The notes beneath the pieces are model-generated. The model worked only from the letters and a program-made list of their open reading frames with translations. It was not told where the DNA came from and did no database searches. Below are positions 1 to 6,840 of a DNA stretch of 28,628 nucleotides, piece after piece (the first letter of the stretch is position 1; each line of letters opens with the position of its first letter). The stretch is from Ruminococcus sp. (GTDB taxonomy: Bacteria; Bacillota; Clostridia; Oscillospirales; Ruminococcaceae). Position numbers and translations under genes: made by a program. The DNA is taken from NCBI GenBank assembly GCA_029063695.1, contig JAIDNR010000216.1, forward strand, positions 1 to 28,628, read 5' to 3'.

Positions 1-68
1 TAAAGTAAGAGCAAAGTCATAAAAATATTAATTCTTAAAATTTTTTATGCTGAAATTTAAAAAAACTC

Positions 69-97
69 TTGACAAAGCGAAAAAACCAGTGTATAAT
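69..97 (+). promoter_or_regulatory. Sigma-A-type promoter of leuA
   Basis: A consensus TTGACA at 69-74 and TATAAT at 92-97 are separated by exactly 17 bases. Transcription would start near 104, just before the T-box leader. The 68 bases upstream are A/T-rich and I see no gene in them. Confidence 0.88.
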
Positions 98-103
98 AAT
101 ATC

Positions 104-378
104 AAATATACAAATGCTTTGATGGGAAATAAAACCCGTGATTTGTCTTCCAGAGAGCCGGAGCAGGTGAAAACCGGCAGACAGGTACAGGTCATAGCTC
201 GTCCCTGAGCAGTCGGCTGAAAGCTGTTGCAATTAGGCTTGAACGGGTTCTCCCGTTACAGAGATATGCATTTTTCGATGCAGATGAGTGGGTGCGTTTT
301 ATATGCATCAACGGAGAGTGGTACCACGGAGTAATACTGTAACTTCGTCTCTCCCTTGCTTTCGGGCTTGGGAGAGAC
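104..378 (+). promoter_or_regulatory. T-box riboswitch (leucine) upstream of leuA
   Basis: This is a tRNA-sensing leader. Stem I carries the AGAGAGCCGG...GGTGAAAACCGGC signature around 151-179. A CTC leucine codon at 198-200 sits in the expected specifier position on the 3' side of stem I, followed by GTCCCTGAGC. The T-box core AGAGTGGTACCACGG lies at 315-329, and its TGGT (319-322) would pair with the uncharged acceptor end. An intrinsic terminator follows. Uncharged tRNA-Leu with a GAG anticodon should stabilise the antiterminator and allow leuA transcription. The specifier assignment is by eye, supported by the leucine-pathway gene immediately downstream. Confidence 0.92.
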
Positions 379-383
379 TTTTT
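347..383 (+). terminator. T-box intrinsic terminator
   Basis: GTCTCTCCC (347-355) pairs perfectly with GGGAGAGAC (370-378) and is followed by five T. It is the regulated terminator of the T-box, competing with the antiterminator that contains the 315-329 core. Confidence 0.93.
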
Positions 384-407
384 ATTTTAATTAAAGGAGA
401 TTTTTTT

Positions 408-2069
408 ATGACAAATGCAGGTAAATACACAAGACAATTTTTTGAAGCTCCGAAAACGGAGATGAAATGGACAAAGAAATCGTATATCGACAAAGCACCA
501 ATATGGTGCAGTGTTGATTTGAGGGACGGCAATCAGGCACTCATTATTCCTATGAGTTTGAGTGAAAAGCTTGAATTTTTCAAGCTCCTTGTTGATATCG
601 GATTCAAGGAAATCGAAATCGGCTTTCCTGCCGCATCTGAGACAGAATATGAGTTCTGCCGTACTCTTATTGAGCAGAATATGATTCCCAATGATGTTAC
701 AATTCAGGTTCTCACACAGTCCCGTGAACATATCATCGAAAAGACTTTCGAGGCTCTTAGAGGCTGTAAGAATGCTATTGTACACCTCTATAATTCCACA
801 AGTCTTGCACAGCGTGAACAGGTTTTCCGCAAGAGCAAGGAGGAAATTATTGATATTGCTGTTACAGGTGCAAAGCTCTGCAAAGAGTACCGTGAAAAGT
901 ATGAGGGAAATTTCCGCTTTGAATATTCCCCTGAGAGTTTTACAGGTACAGAACCCGAATTTGCACTTGAAATCAGCAATGCCGTACTTGATATATGGCA
1001 GCCTACGGCAGACGACAAGGTTATCCTGAATCTTCCTGTTACTGTTGAACTCTCCATGCCGCACGTCTATGCAAATCAGATTGAATATATGTGTGATAAT
1101 CTTAAATACCGTGAAAATGTTATTGTATCGCTTCACCCTCATAATGACAGAGGTTGTGCTGTTGCTGATACCGAAATGGGACTTTTAGCAGGTGCAGACC
1201 GTGTTGAAGGTACGCTTTTCGGCAACGGTGAGCGTACAGGTAACGTTGATATTATTACTCTTGCCATGAATATGTACACTCAGGGCGTTGAACCTGAACT
1301 CGATTTGAGCGATATTCCGAAAATTACAGAACTCTATCAGCGTGTTACACGCATGAACGTTTATGAGCGTTCACCATATTCAGGTAAACTCGTATTTGCG
1401 GCATTCAGCGGTTCACATCAGGACGCTATTGCAAAGGGTATGAAATGGCGTGAAGAAGGTCACACAGAACATTGGACAGTACCTTATCTCCCGATTGACC
1501 CCGAAGATTTGGGCAGAGAATATTCCGCCGACGTTATCAGAATTAACAGCCAGTCAGGAAAGGGCGGCATAGGCTATATTCTCGAAACACGTTTCGGATA
1601 TGACCTTCCTAAAAAAATGCGTGAAGTTGTCGGCTATGCTGTAAAAGGCGTATCAGACCACAAGCACAAGGAACTTATGCCTGATGAAGTATATGAGATT
1701 TTCAAGACGAATTTCGTTGACATAAAATCACCTCTCAATGTGACAGAAGCTCACTATGTTCAGTGCGATGGCATTGAGGCTACAGTAAGCATTGAATATA
1801 ACGGCAAAAAGGGAGTTGCAACCGATACAGGCAACGGTAGACTGGATGCTGTAAGCAATGCTGTACGCTCATATACAGGAATTAACTACAGCATAAACAA
1901 CTATATTGAACATTCACTCGAAGTTGGTTCTGCATCAAAGGCTGTTTCTTATGTTGAAATCATTGCAGACGGAAAAAGCTATTGGGGTACAGGCGTTGAC
2001 AATGATATTGTCGTATCTTCAATCAAGGCACTTGTTACAGCAGTAAATATAATGCTCAATTCAAAATAA
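408..2069 (+). CDS. leuA: 2-isopropylmalate synthase (long LeuA2 type)
   Basis: Condenses acetyl-CoA with 2-oxoisovalerate, the first committed step of leucine synthesis, in the cytoplasm. The protein is 553 residues, the usual length of the LeuA2 form found in actinobacteria and some clostridia. The HMG-CoA-lyase-like barrel shows DLRDGNQAL at residues 37-45 (metal-binding Asp) and HPHNDRG at 243-249 (metal-binding His pair). The C-terminal part from about 430 on fits the LeuA regulatory dimerisation domain, consistent with leucine feedback. The frame is open back to 288, but the start at 408 follows AAAGGAG and comes after the T-box terminator, so the upstream codons belong to the leader. 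No clear terminator follows, and the ilv promoter begins about 60 bases downstream. Confidence 0.96.
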   Translation: MTNAGKYTRQFFEAPKTEMKWTKKSYIDKAPIWCSVDLRDGNQALIIPMSLSEKLEFFKLLVDIGFKEIEIGFPAASETEYEFCRTLIEQNMIPNDVTIQVLTQSREHIIEKTFEALRGCKNAIVHLYNSTSLAQREQVFRKSKEEIIDIAVTGAKLCKEYREKYEGNFRFEYSPESFTGTEPEFALEISNAVLDIWQPTADDKVILNLPVTVELSMPHVYANQIEYMCDNLKYRENVIVSLHPHNDRGCAVADTEMGLLAGADRVEGTLFGNGERTGNVDIITLAMNMYTQGVEPELDLSDIPKITELYQRVTRMNVYERSPYSGKLVFAAFSGSHQDAIAKGMKWREEGHTEHWTVPYLPIDPEDLGREYSADVIRINSQSGKGGIGYILETRFGYDLPKKMREVVGYAVKGVSDHKHKELMPDEVYEIFKTNFVDIKSPLNVTEAHYVQCDGIEATVSIEYNGKKGVATDTGNGRLDAVSNAVRSYTGINYSINNYIEHSLEVGSASKAVSYVEIIADGKSYWGTGVDNDIVVSSIKALVTAVNIMLNSK

Positions 2070-2126
2070 AAATGTACAAAACTAACTGTTGAAAGTGTAA
2101 CGAATAGACAAATTTTCCGTTCCTTA

Positions 2127-2155
2127 TTGATTTTGCTGTCATAGTGTGTTATAAT
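2127..2155 (+). promoter_or_regulatory. Sigma-A-type promoter of the ilv leader
   Basis: TTGATT at 2127-2132 and TATAAT at 2150-2155 are 17 bases apart. The expected start is near 2162, about 30 bases before the leader peptide start. This separates ilvBNC from leuA transcriptionally. Confidence 0.82.
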
Positions 2156-2193
2156 AAATACATTAACAACATTTTCAAGGGGAGCGGAACATA

Positions 2194-2301
2194 ATGAGAA
2201 CGGTTTATATTTCTTCCGGTACTATCATTATTGTCGGCGCAGTCATTAACGTCTCTGACTGCCGTCGTTATTCATTCTGCCATAAAGACGCTCTTGCTTG
2301 A
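2194..2301 (+). CDS. ilv leader peptide (attenuator peptide, Ile/Val-rich)
   Basis: A 35-codon ORF preceded by AAGGGGAG (2178-2185). Codons 10-20 read T-I-I-I-V-G-A-V-I-N-V, giving four Ile and three Val in eleven codons and no Leu. The only Leu codon is the next to last. The ORF ends at TGA 2299-2301, 35 bases before an intrinsic terminator that precedes the acetolactate synthase genes. This is the arrangement of a ribosome-stalling attenuator: low charged tRNA-Ile or tRNA-Val would stall the ribosome at 2221-2253. The peptide itself probably has no other function. The assignment rests on composition, position and ribosome site. Peptide attenuators of this kind are classic in enterobacteria, whereas many Firmicutes use T-boxes for ilv genes. 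Confidence 0.85.
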   Translation: MRTVYISSGTIIIVGAVINVSDCRRYSFCHKDALA

Positions 2302-2351
2302 TATATCACGCAATTCGTGTAAGCATGAAGTTTTAAGCTCTCGGCGGAATG
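2273..2351 (+). promoter_or_regulatory. Candidate antiterminator of the ilv attenuator
   Basis: CATTCTGCC (2273-2281) can pair with GGCGGAATG (2343-2351) over nine base pairs including one G-U. The second strand is the last base of the terminator 5' arm plus its whole loop, so the two structures should exclude each other. A ribosome stalled at the Ile/Val codons would leave 2273-2281 free, and one that reads on would cover it. A smaller hairpin, TGCTT (2295-2299) with AAGCA (2321-2325) enclosing CACG/CGTG, overlaps the leader stop codon. Folding energies were not calculated. Confidence 0.55.
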
Positions 2352-2365
2352 TCGAGGGCTTTTTT
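2337..2365 (+). terminator. ilv attenuator intrinsic terminator
   Basis: GCTCTCG (2337-2343) pairs with CGAGGGC (2353-2359), including one G-U, around a nine-base loop. Six T follow (2360-2365). It lies between the leader peptide and ilvB. Confidence 0.85.
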
Positions 2366-2423
2366 GTCAGAGACGGAAATTTTCAGCTTGATTAATAAAT
2401 TTTACAGAAGAAGGAAATATATT

Positions 2424-4163
2424 ATGAAAATATCAGGTGCTAAAATCGTTGTTGAAACCCTGATTGAACAGGGATGTGATACAGTTTTCGGCTATCCGGG
2501 CGGACAGGTTATCAATCTGTTTGATGAACTGTATCTCAACAGAAGCAGAATAAATCATATACTCACGGCTCATGAACAGGGTGCATCTCATGCTGCCGAC
2601 GGCTATGCAAGAGCTACGGGAAAGGTCGGCGTATGTATTGCAACATCGGGTCCTGGTGCAACTAATCTTGTAACGGGAATTGCAACGGCTTTCCTTGATT
2701 CAGTTCCGATGGTTGCTATCACAGGTAATGTTCCTTGCAGTCTTATCGGCAAGGACAGCTTTCAGGAAGTTGATATTGTCGGTGTTACAATGCCCGTTAC
2801 AAAGCATAATTTCATCGTCAAGGATATCCGTGAACTTGCTGACACTCTCCGTACTGCATTCAAGATTGCAAAATCAGGCAGACCAGGTCCTGTTCTTGTT
2901 GATATTCCAAAGGATATTCAGACGGCTGTCTGGGATTTTGAACCGAAGTCTGAACCTGTAAGACCTTATCCGCTTAACTTTGCTTCTGAGGGTAAACTCC
3001 GCAGGGCTGCCGAGATGATTAAAAATTCCGAACGTCCTTATATTTATTTCGGTGGCGGAATAAATATGGGCAAGGCTTCTCAGGAACTCATTATGCTTGC
3101 CGACAAAATTGATGCACCTATCGGCTGTTCGCTTATGGGTCTTTCCGCACTTCCGACTAATCACCCACGTTTTCTGGGTATGAACGGTATGCACGGTCAC
3201 TATGCATCATCAATCGCACAGGACGAGGCAGACCTTGTTATTGCACTCGGTGCAAGATTCTCCGACAGAGCTACAGGCGACAAGAAACGATTCAATAAGA
3301 ATTTCAAAATTATACATATTGATATTGATTCTGCTGAGCTTGACAAGAATATCACTTCAAATCTTGCAGTTCAGGGCGATATTAAAGATGCTCTTTTCAG
3401 GCTTATTCCTATGCTCACGGAAACAAAGCGTCCCGAATGGGATAAGCGTATAGAAGAACTTCGTGCGGAAGAACAGAGGAGACTTGAAAGTGCCGCTGCC
3501 ATTGCATTTGAAAAAAGATGTGACAATTGCACTCACCCTTGTGATAAATCGGGACTCGCCGAAAAGAATCATCTTAATCCTTATCAGATTATTGATATTA
3601 TAAGCAGAACCTCTTCCGAAGATGATATTGTCGTTACAGATGTTGGACAGCATCAGATGTGGGTTGCACAGCGTTATCCGTTCAGAAAGCCACGCACATT
3701 CCTTACAAGCGGCGGTCTTGGTACAATGGGTTACGGTATGGGTGCGGCTATCGGTGCATCATCTGCCGACAGAAAGCGTACTGTATTATTTACAGGCGAC
3801 GGCAGTTTCGGTATGAATCTCAATGAACTTGCTACGGCTGTATCTCAGAATATTCCGCTTGTTATTGTTATCATGAACAACGGTGTACTCGGTATGGTTC
3901 GTCAGTGGCAGACGCTTTTCTTTGATAAGCATTATTCAAATACAACTCTCGGCAGAAAAACCGACTTTGTAAAGCTTGCAGAAGCTTTTGGAGCAAAAGG
4001 TGTACGTGTATTCAATACCGAGGAACTTGAAAAAGCTGCCGAAGAAGCATTTGCTTGTAATGGCGTATATCTCATTGACTGTGCTGTTGACTGCAATGAA
4101 TTTGTTCTCCCGATGCTGCCTCCTGGTGGTTCTATCGAGGATATTATTACTGAAATAAAGTGA
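2424..4163 (+). CDS. ilvB: Acetolactate synthase, large (catalytic) subunit
   Basis: Thiamine-diphosphate enzyme forming 2-acetolactate or 2-aceto-2-hydroxybutyrate, the first common step to Val/Leu and Ile. The protein is 579 residues. The catalytic Glu51 lies in AHEQGASHAADG, and the diphosphate/Mg site GDGSFGMNLNELATAV...NN lies in the C-terminal domain. The frame is open back to 2349, through the terminator, but the ATG at 2424 follows AGAAGGAAA and gives the conserved amino-end MKISGAKIVVETL. One oddity is a linker at roughly residues 350-385 that is longer than I expect and carries C-x2-C-x3-C (CDNCTHPC). The gene is followed after 10 bases by ilvN. Confidence 0.96.
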   Translation: MKISGAKIVVETLIEQGCDTVFGYPGGQVINLFDELYLNRSRINHILTAHEQGASHAADGYARATGKVGVCIATSGPGATNLVTGIATAFLDSVPMVAITGNVPCSLIGKDSFQEVDIVGVTMPVTKHNFIVKDIRELADTLRTAFKIAKSGRPGPVLVDIPKDIQTAVWDFEPKSEPVRPYPLNFASEGKLRRAAEMIKNSERPYIYFGGGINMGKASQELIMLADKIDAPIGCSLMGLSALPTNHPRFLGMNGMHGHYASSIAQDEADLVIALGARFSDRATGDKKRFNKNFKIIHIDIDSAELDKNITSNLAVQGDIKDALFRLIPMLTETKRPEWDKRIEELRAEEQRRLESAAAIAFEKRCDNCTHPCDKSGLAEKNHLNPYQIIDIISRTSSEDDIVVTDVGQHQMWVAQRYPFRKPRTFLTSGGLGTMGYGMGAAIGASSADRKRTVLFTGDGSFGMNLNELATAVSQNIPLVIVIMNNGVLGMVRQWQTLFFDKHYSNTTLGRKTDFVKLAEAFGAKGVRVFNTEELEKAAEEAFACNGVYLIDCAVDCNEFVLPMLPPGGSIEDIITEIK

Positions 4164-4173
4164 GGTGAGAGGT

Positions 4174-4680
4174 ATGCACAATAATCAGTTTGTTATCGGC
4201 GTTATCGTTTCAAATGTTTCTGGCGTTCTCTCCAGAGTCTCGGGAATGTTCACCCGTCGAGGATTCAATATTGACTGTCTCACTGTCGGCGAAACGGAAT
4301 CAAGCGGATTTTCACGTATTACCGTTGTCTTTCACGGCGATGACGATATAAAACAGCGTATCATCAAACAGCTTGAGAAGCTCCACGACGTAAAAGAAGT
4401 GGAAGTTCTTGAACCGCATGAGACTGTTATCCGTGAACTTCTTCTTATAAAAGTAAGAAATACGCCTTCAACAAGACAGGACATCATGACGGCTGTTGAA
4501 ATTTTCCGTTCAAAGATTGTCGACTATTCAACAACTGCCCTTGTCTGCGAACTTACAGGCGAAACTTCCAAGATAGATGCATTTATTGAACTCATGAAGC
4601 CTTACGGAATCATGGAAATGTGTCGTACAGGCATGGTTGCTATCGAACGAGGCGACAACTGCCTTAAAACCGAAAAATAA
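4174..4680 (+). CDS. ilvN: Acetolactate synthase, small (regulatory) subunit
   Basis: 168-residue regulatory partner of IlvB, giving activation and valine feedback. The N-terminal ACT domain (about residues 3-75) has the typical VIVSNVSGVLSRVSGMFTRRGF and NIDCLTVG motifs. The second half, with its KVRNTPSTRQDI stretch, is the usual small-subunit C-terminal domain. A GTG at 4165 is also in frame, but it lies within the AGGTGA ribosome site, so the ATG at 4174 with five-base spacing is preferred. The gene starts 10 bases after ilvB, implying co-translation. Confidence 0.94.
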   Translation: MHNNQFVIGVIVSNVSGVLSRVSGMFTRRGFNIDCLTVGETESSGFSRITVVFHGDDDIKQRIIKQLEKLHDVKEVEVLEPHETVIRELLLIKVRNTPSTRQDIMTAVEIFRSKIVDYSTTALVCELTGETSKIDAFIELMKPYGIMEMCRTGMVAIERGDNCLKTEK

Positions 4681-4738
4681 TTGACTTTATGTCGGTTATT
4701 ATAAATAAAATATTTTATTCTAAAAGGAGTAATTCACA

Positions 4739-5776
4739 ATGGAAAATACTGCAAAGGTTTTTTATGAACAGGACTGCGATTTGTCACTTCTTTACGGAAA
4801 GACAATTGCTGTAATCGGCTATGGCTCACAGGGTCACGCACACGCACTCAATGCTAAGGAATCACTCGGCGATAAGGGCAGAGTAATCATCGGTCTTTAT
4901 GAGGGTTCAAAGTCATGGGACAAGGCTGTAAAGCAGGGTTTTGAAGTTTATACTGCTGCTGAGGCTGCAAAGCAGGCTGATATTATCATGATTCTTATCA
5001 ACGACGAAAAGCAGGCTGCACTCTACAAAGAGGACATCGAACCAAATCTCGAAGCAGGTAATATGCTTATGTTCGCTCACGGCTTTAACATTCACTTCGG
5101 CTGTATCGTTCCTCCTGCTGATGTTGACGTTACAATGATTGCTCCAAAGGGTCCTGGACATACTGTAAGAAGTGAGTATCAGGCTGGCAAGGGTGTTCCT
5201 TGTCTCGTTGCCGTACATCAGGACGCTACAGGCAAGGCTAAGGAAATGGCACTTGCTTACGGTCTTGCTATCGGCGGTGCAAGAGCAGGTGTTCTTGAAA
5301 CTACTTTCAGAACAGAAACAGAAACAGACCTTTTCGGTGAACAGGCTGTACTCTGTGGCGGTGTATGTGCATTGATGCAGGCAGGCTTTGAAACTCTCGT
5401 TGAAGCTGGCTACGACCCGAGAAATGCTTACTTTGAGTGTATCCACGAAATGAAGCTCATTGTTGACCTTATCTATCAGAGCGGTTTTGCTGGTATGAGA
5501 TATTCTATTTCAAATACTGCTGAATATGGCGACTATATTACAGGTCCTAAGATTATCACAGAAGATACAAAGAAAGCTATGAAGAAAGTACTTTCTGATA
5601 TTCAGGACGGTTCATTCGCTAAGGAGTTCCTGCTTGATATGTCATGTGCAGGCAAGCAGGTACATTTCAATGCTATGAGAAAACTCGCATCTGAACACCC
5701 TGCTGAGAAAGTCGGCGAGGAAATCAGAAAGCTCTACAGCTGGAACAACGAAGAAGACAAGTTCATTAACAACTGA
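4739..5776 (+). CDS. ilvC: Ketol-acid reductoisomerase (class I)
   Basis: Mg- and NAD(P)H-dependent isomerisation and reduction of acetohydroxy acids to dihydroxy acids. The protein is 345 residues, the short class I form. The nucleotide-binding GYGSQGHAHALN lies at 27-38. The cofactor loop reads GLYEGSKSW at 52-60, with Tyr54 where many class I enzymes have Arg, which may affect the NADH/NADPH choice. The C-terminal knotted domain includes IHEMKLIVDLIYQSG. AAAAGGAG (4722-4729) precedes the ATG. The 58-base gap after ilvN contains TTGACT and A/T-rich boxes at poor spacing, so I do not call a promoter. Transcription most likely continues from ilvBN and ends at the terminator after this gene. 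Confidence 0.96.
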   Translation: MENTAKVFYEQDCDLSLLYGKTIAVIGYGSQGHAHALNAKESLGDKGRVIIGLYEGSKSWDKAVKQGFEVYTAAEAAKQADIIMILINDEKQAALYKEDIEPNLEAGNMLMFAHGFNIHFGCIVPPADVDVTMIAPKGPGHTVRSEYQAGKGVPCLVAVHQDATGKAKEMALAYGLAIGGARAGVLETTFRTETETDLFGEQAVLCGGVCALMQAGFETLVEAGYDPRNAYFECIHEMKLIVDLIYQSGFAGMRYSISNTAEYGDYITGPKIITEDTKKAMKKVLSDIQDGSFAKEFLLDMSCAGKQVHFNAMRKLASEHPAEKVGEEIRKLYSWNNEEDKFINN

Positions 5777-5794
5777 TTCAAGGAACTTTATTCG

Positions 5795-5829
5795 GGTGGC
5801 GGTTCATAAAAGTTCCGTCACCTGTTTTT
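5795..5829 (+). terminator. Intrinsic terminator after ilvC
   Basis: GGTGGCGG (5795-5802) pairs with CCGTCACC (5815-5822), eight pairs with one G-U, followed by TG and five T. GGAAC (5782-5786) could alternatively pair with GTTCC (5812-5816). Confidence 0.75.
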
Positions 5830-5853
5830 ATATGAGATTATGGGGGAAATGTT

Positions 5854-6477
5854 ATGTCTGATTTTTATGAAAGAAAGTTCATGCCGAATGTAAAGCATAT
5901 AATTGCTTATGTGCTTATCCTGTTATCCGCCGTACTTTTTATAAACGGTTTTCACAGGGCGTTTCGTGTAAGCGGACGGCTTTCAATGCAGGGTCTTGTT
6001 TTTGAACCTGAAGTTCATAAGGACGACAGTATACTTTTATCTTCAAAACCTTTTAAAGCAAGATTAAAAGAAACTGAACGTGCACACGATGTAGTCTGGA
6101 AAACAGTATCAAAGGGCATAATGACAGAGTACGATTTCTTTATAGACCACATTGCCTACGCATACCGTCCTGTCATGGTGAAAAAAGGTACAGAGGAATA
6201 TGATAAATATATTAATGGCGAGGAAGTAACAGGTTATTTTACAGAAAAGAATTTTGATGATTTTCCTGATTTTATGTCAGATATTAACAGCGTCTATGAA
6301 CTCAACAAAGAAATCACGGACAAGAATTATTCAACACTTGGCATAGTAATCGTAAACCGTCAAAAAGAACTTATCAGCTTTTTATGGGGTATACCTTTTC
6401 TTGTTATCGGGCTTGTTATACTGAAAATTGCAGATTCTCCATTTGTGTATAATAAAATAACTGAAACAGAGGAATAA
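5854..6477 (+). CDS. Two-helix membrane protein of unknown function
   Basis: 207 residues, family not recognised. A hydrophobic helix near residues 13-33 (HIIAYVLILLSAVLFINGF) and a second near 172-192 (LWGIPFLVIGLVILKIA) flank a polar domain of about 140 residues. That domain is presumably outside the membrane and contains many charged residues and YDKYINGEEVTGYF. The short C-terminal tail is acidic. No lipobox or cleavable signal is obvious because the first helix follows a basic stretch at residue 7. The ribosome site is a G-rich run just before the ATG. It lies after the ilvC terminator, and its stop is two bases from the start of the next small gene, so the two are probably co-expressed. 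It interrupts the ilv series without an evident biosynthetic role. Confidence 0.75.
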   Translation: MSDFYERKFMPNVKHIIAYVLILLSAVLFINGFHRAFRVSGRLSMQGLVFEPEVHKDDSILLSSKPFKARLKETERAHDVVWKTVSKGIMTEYDFFIDHIAYAYRPVMVKKGTEEYDKYINGEEVTGYFTEKNFDDFPDFMSDINSVYELNKEITDKNYSTLGIVIVNRQKELISFLWGIPFLVIGLVILKIADSPFVYNKITETEE

Positions 6478-6479
6478 TT

Positions 6480-6809
6480 ATGGCGAAATATACTTTCCGA
6501 TACTGGTTTGAATGGGGCTGTAATAAAGATTTCTGTCCTTGTTTATGGTCAGCCGATAATGTGACAAGAGATAAATATAATTATTCAGTTGACCTTAATG
6601 AATTGCCGATTTCAAAAGACTTGATTCAGTTTTTATGTCAGTTAGGCATTGAACATGACAACGCTTTAGACTGGGATTATCCTCCTAATCCTCTTTTATG
6701 GACAAAAGAGGAGGAAGAAATGTTCTATATCAAGGCTAAAGAGGGTCATAAGAGATTACAAGAAGAACTGGGCGAAGACTATAAAATTATATATTGTGAA
6801 GATGAGTAG
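6480..6809 (+). CDS. Small acidic protein with YWFEWGC motif, unknown
   Basis: 109 residues, no named family recognised. The N-terminus FRYWFEWGCNKDFCPCLWSA is rich in aromatic residues and has three Cys (C-x5-C-x-C), which may bind metal or simply be structural. The middle carries LDWDYPPNPLLW, and the C-terminus is a charged, probably helical segment. No signal or membrane helix is visible, so it is probably cytoplasmic. The start is set by the tight junction, two bases after the upstream stop. I have an impression that similar short WFEWG...LW proteins are common hypothetical genes in Firmicutes, but cannot name a family. Confidence 0.72.
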   Translation: MAKYTFRYWFEWGCNKDFCPCLWSADNVTRDKYNYSVDLNELPISKDLIQFLCQLGIEHDNALDWDYPPNPLLWTKEEEEMFYIKAKEGHKRLQEELGEDYKIIYCEDE

Positions 6810-6840
6810 TTAAAAAATATATATTATGAGGTGAAATAAA

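Noticed and set aside
1..22. Possible start of a divergent gene on the minus strand (ATG at 20-18)
   Set aside because: Only six codons are present and no ribosome site precedes them, so it cannot be supported.
35..232. 65-codon minus-strand ORF over the leader
   Set aside because: It overlaps the leuA promoter and T-box stem I, whose structure explains the sequence, and it has no ribosome site.
387..1142. 251-codon ORF on the minus strand
   Set aside because: It lies wholly opposite leuA, whose protein is unmistakable, and it reads as Cys/Ile-rich low-sense sequence without a ribosome site.
4681..4711. Promoter-like TTGACT with A/T boxes between ilvN and ilvC
   Set aside because: The boxes are 13 or 19 bases apart, not near 17, and no terminator precedes them. 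Read-through from ilvBN is simpler.
4913..5446. 177-codon minus-strand ORF
   Set aside because: It is a shadow of ilvC caused by its strong codon bias, with no recognisable motif and no start signals.
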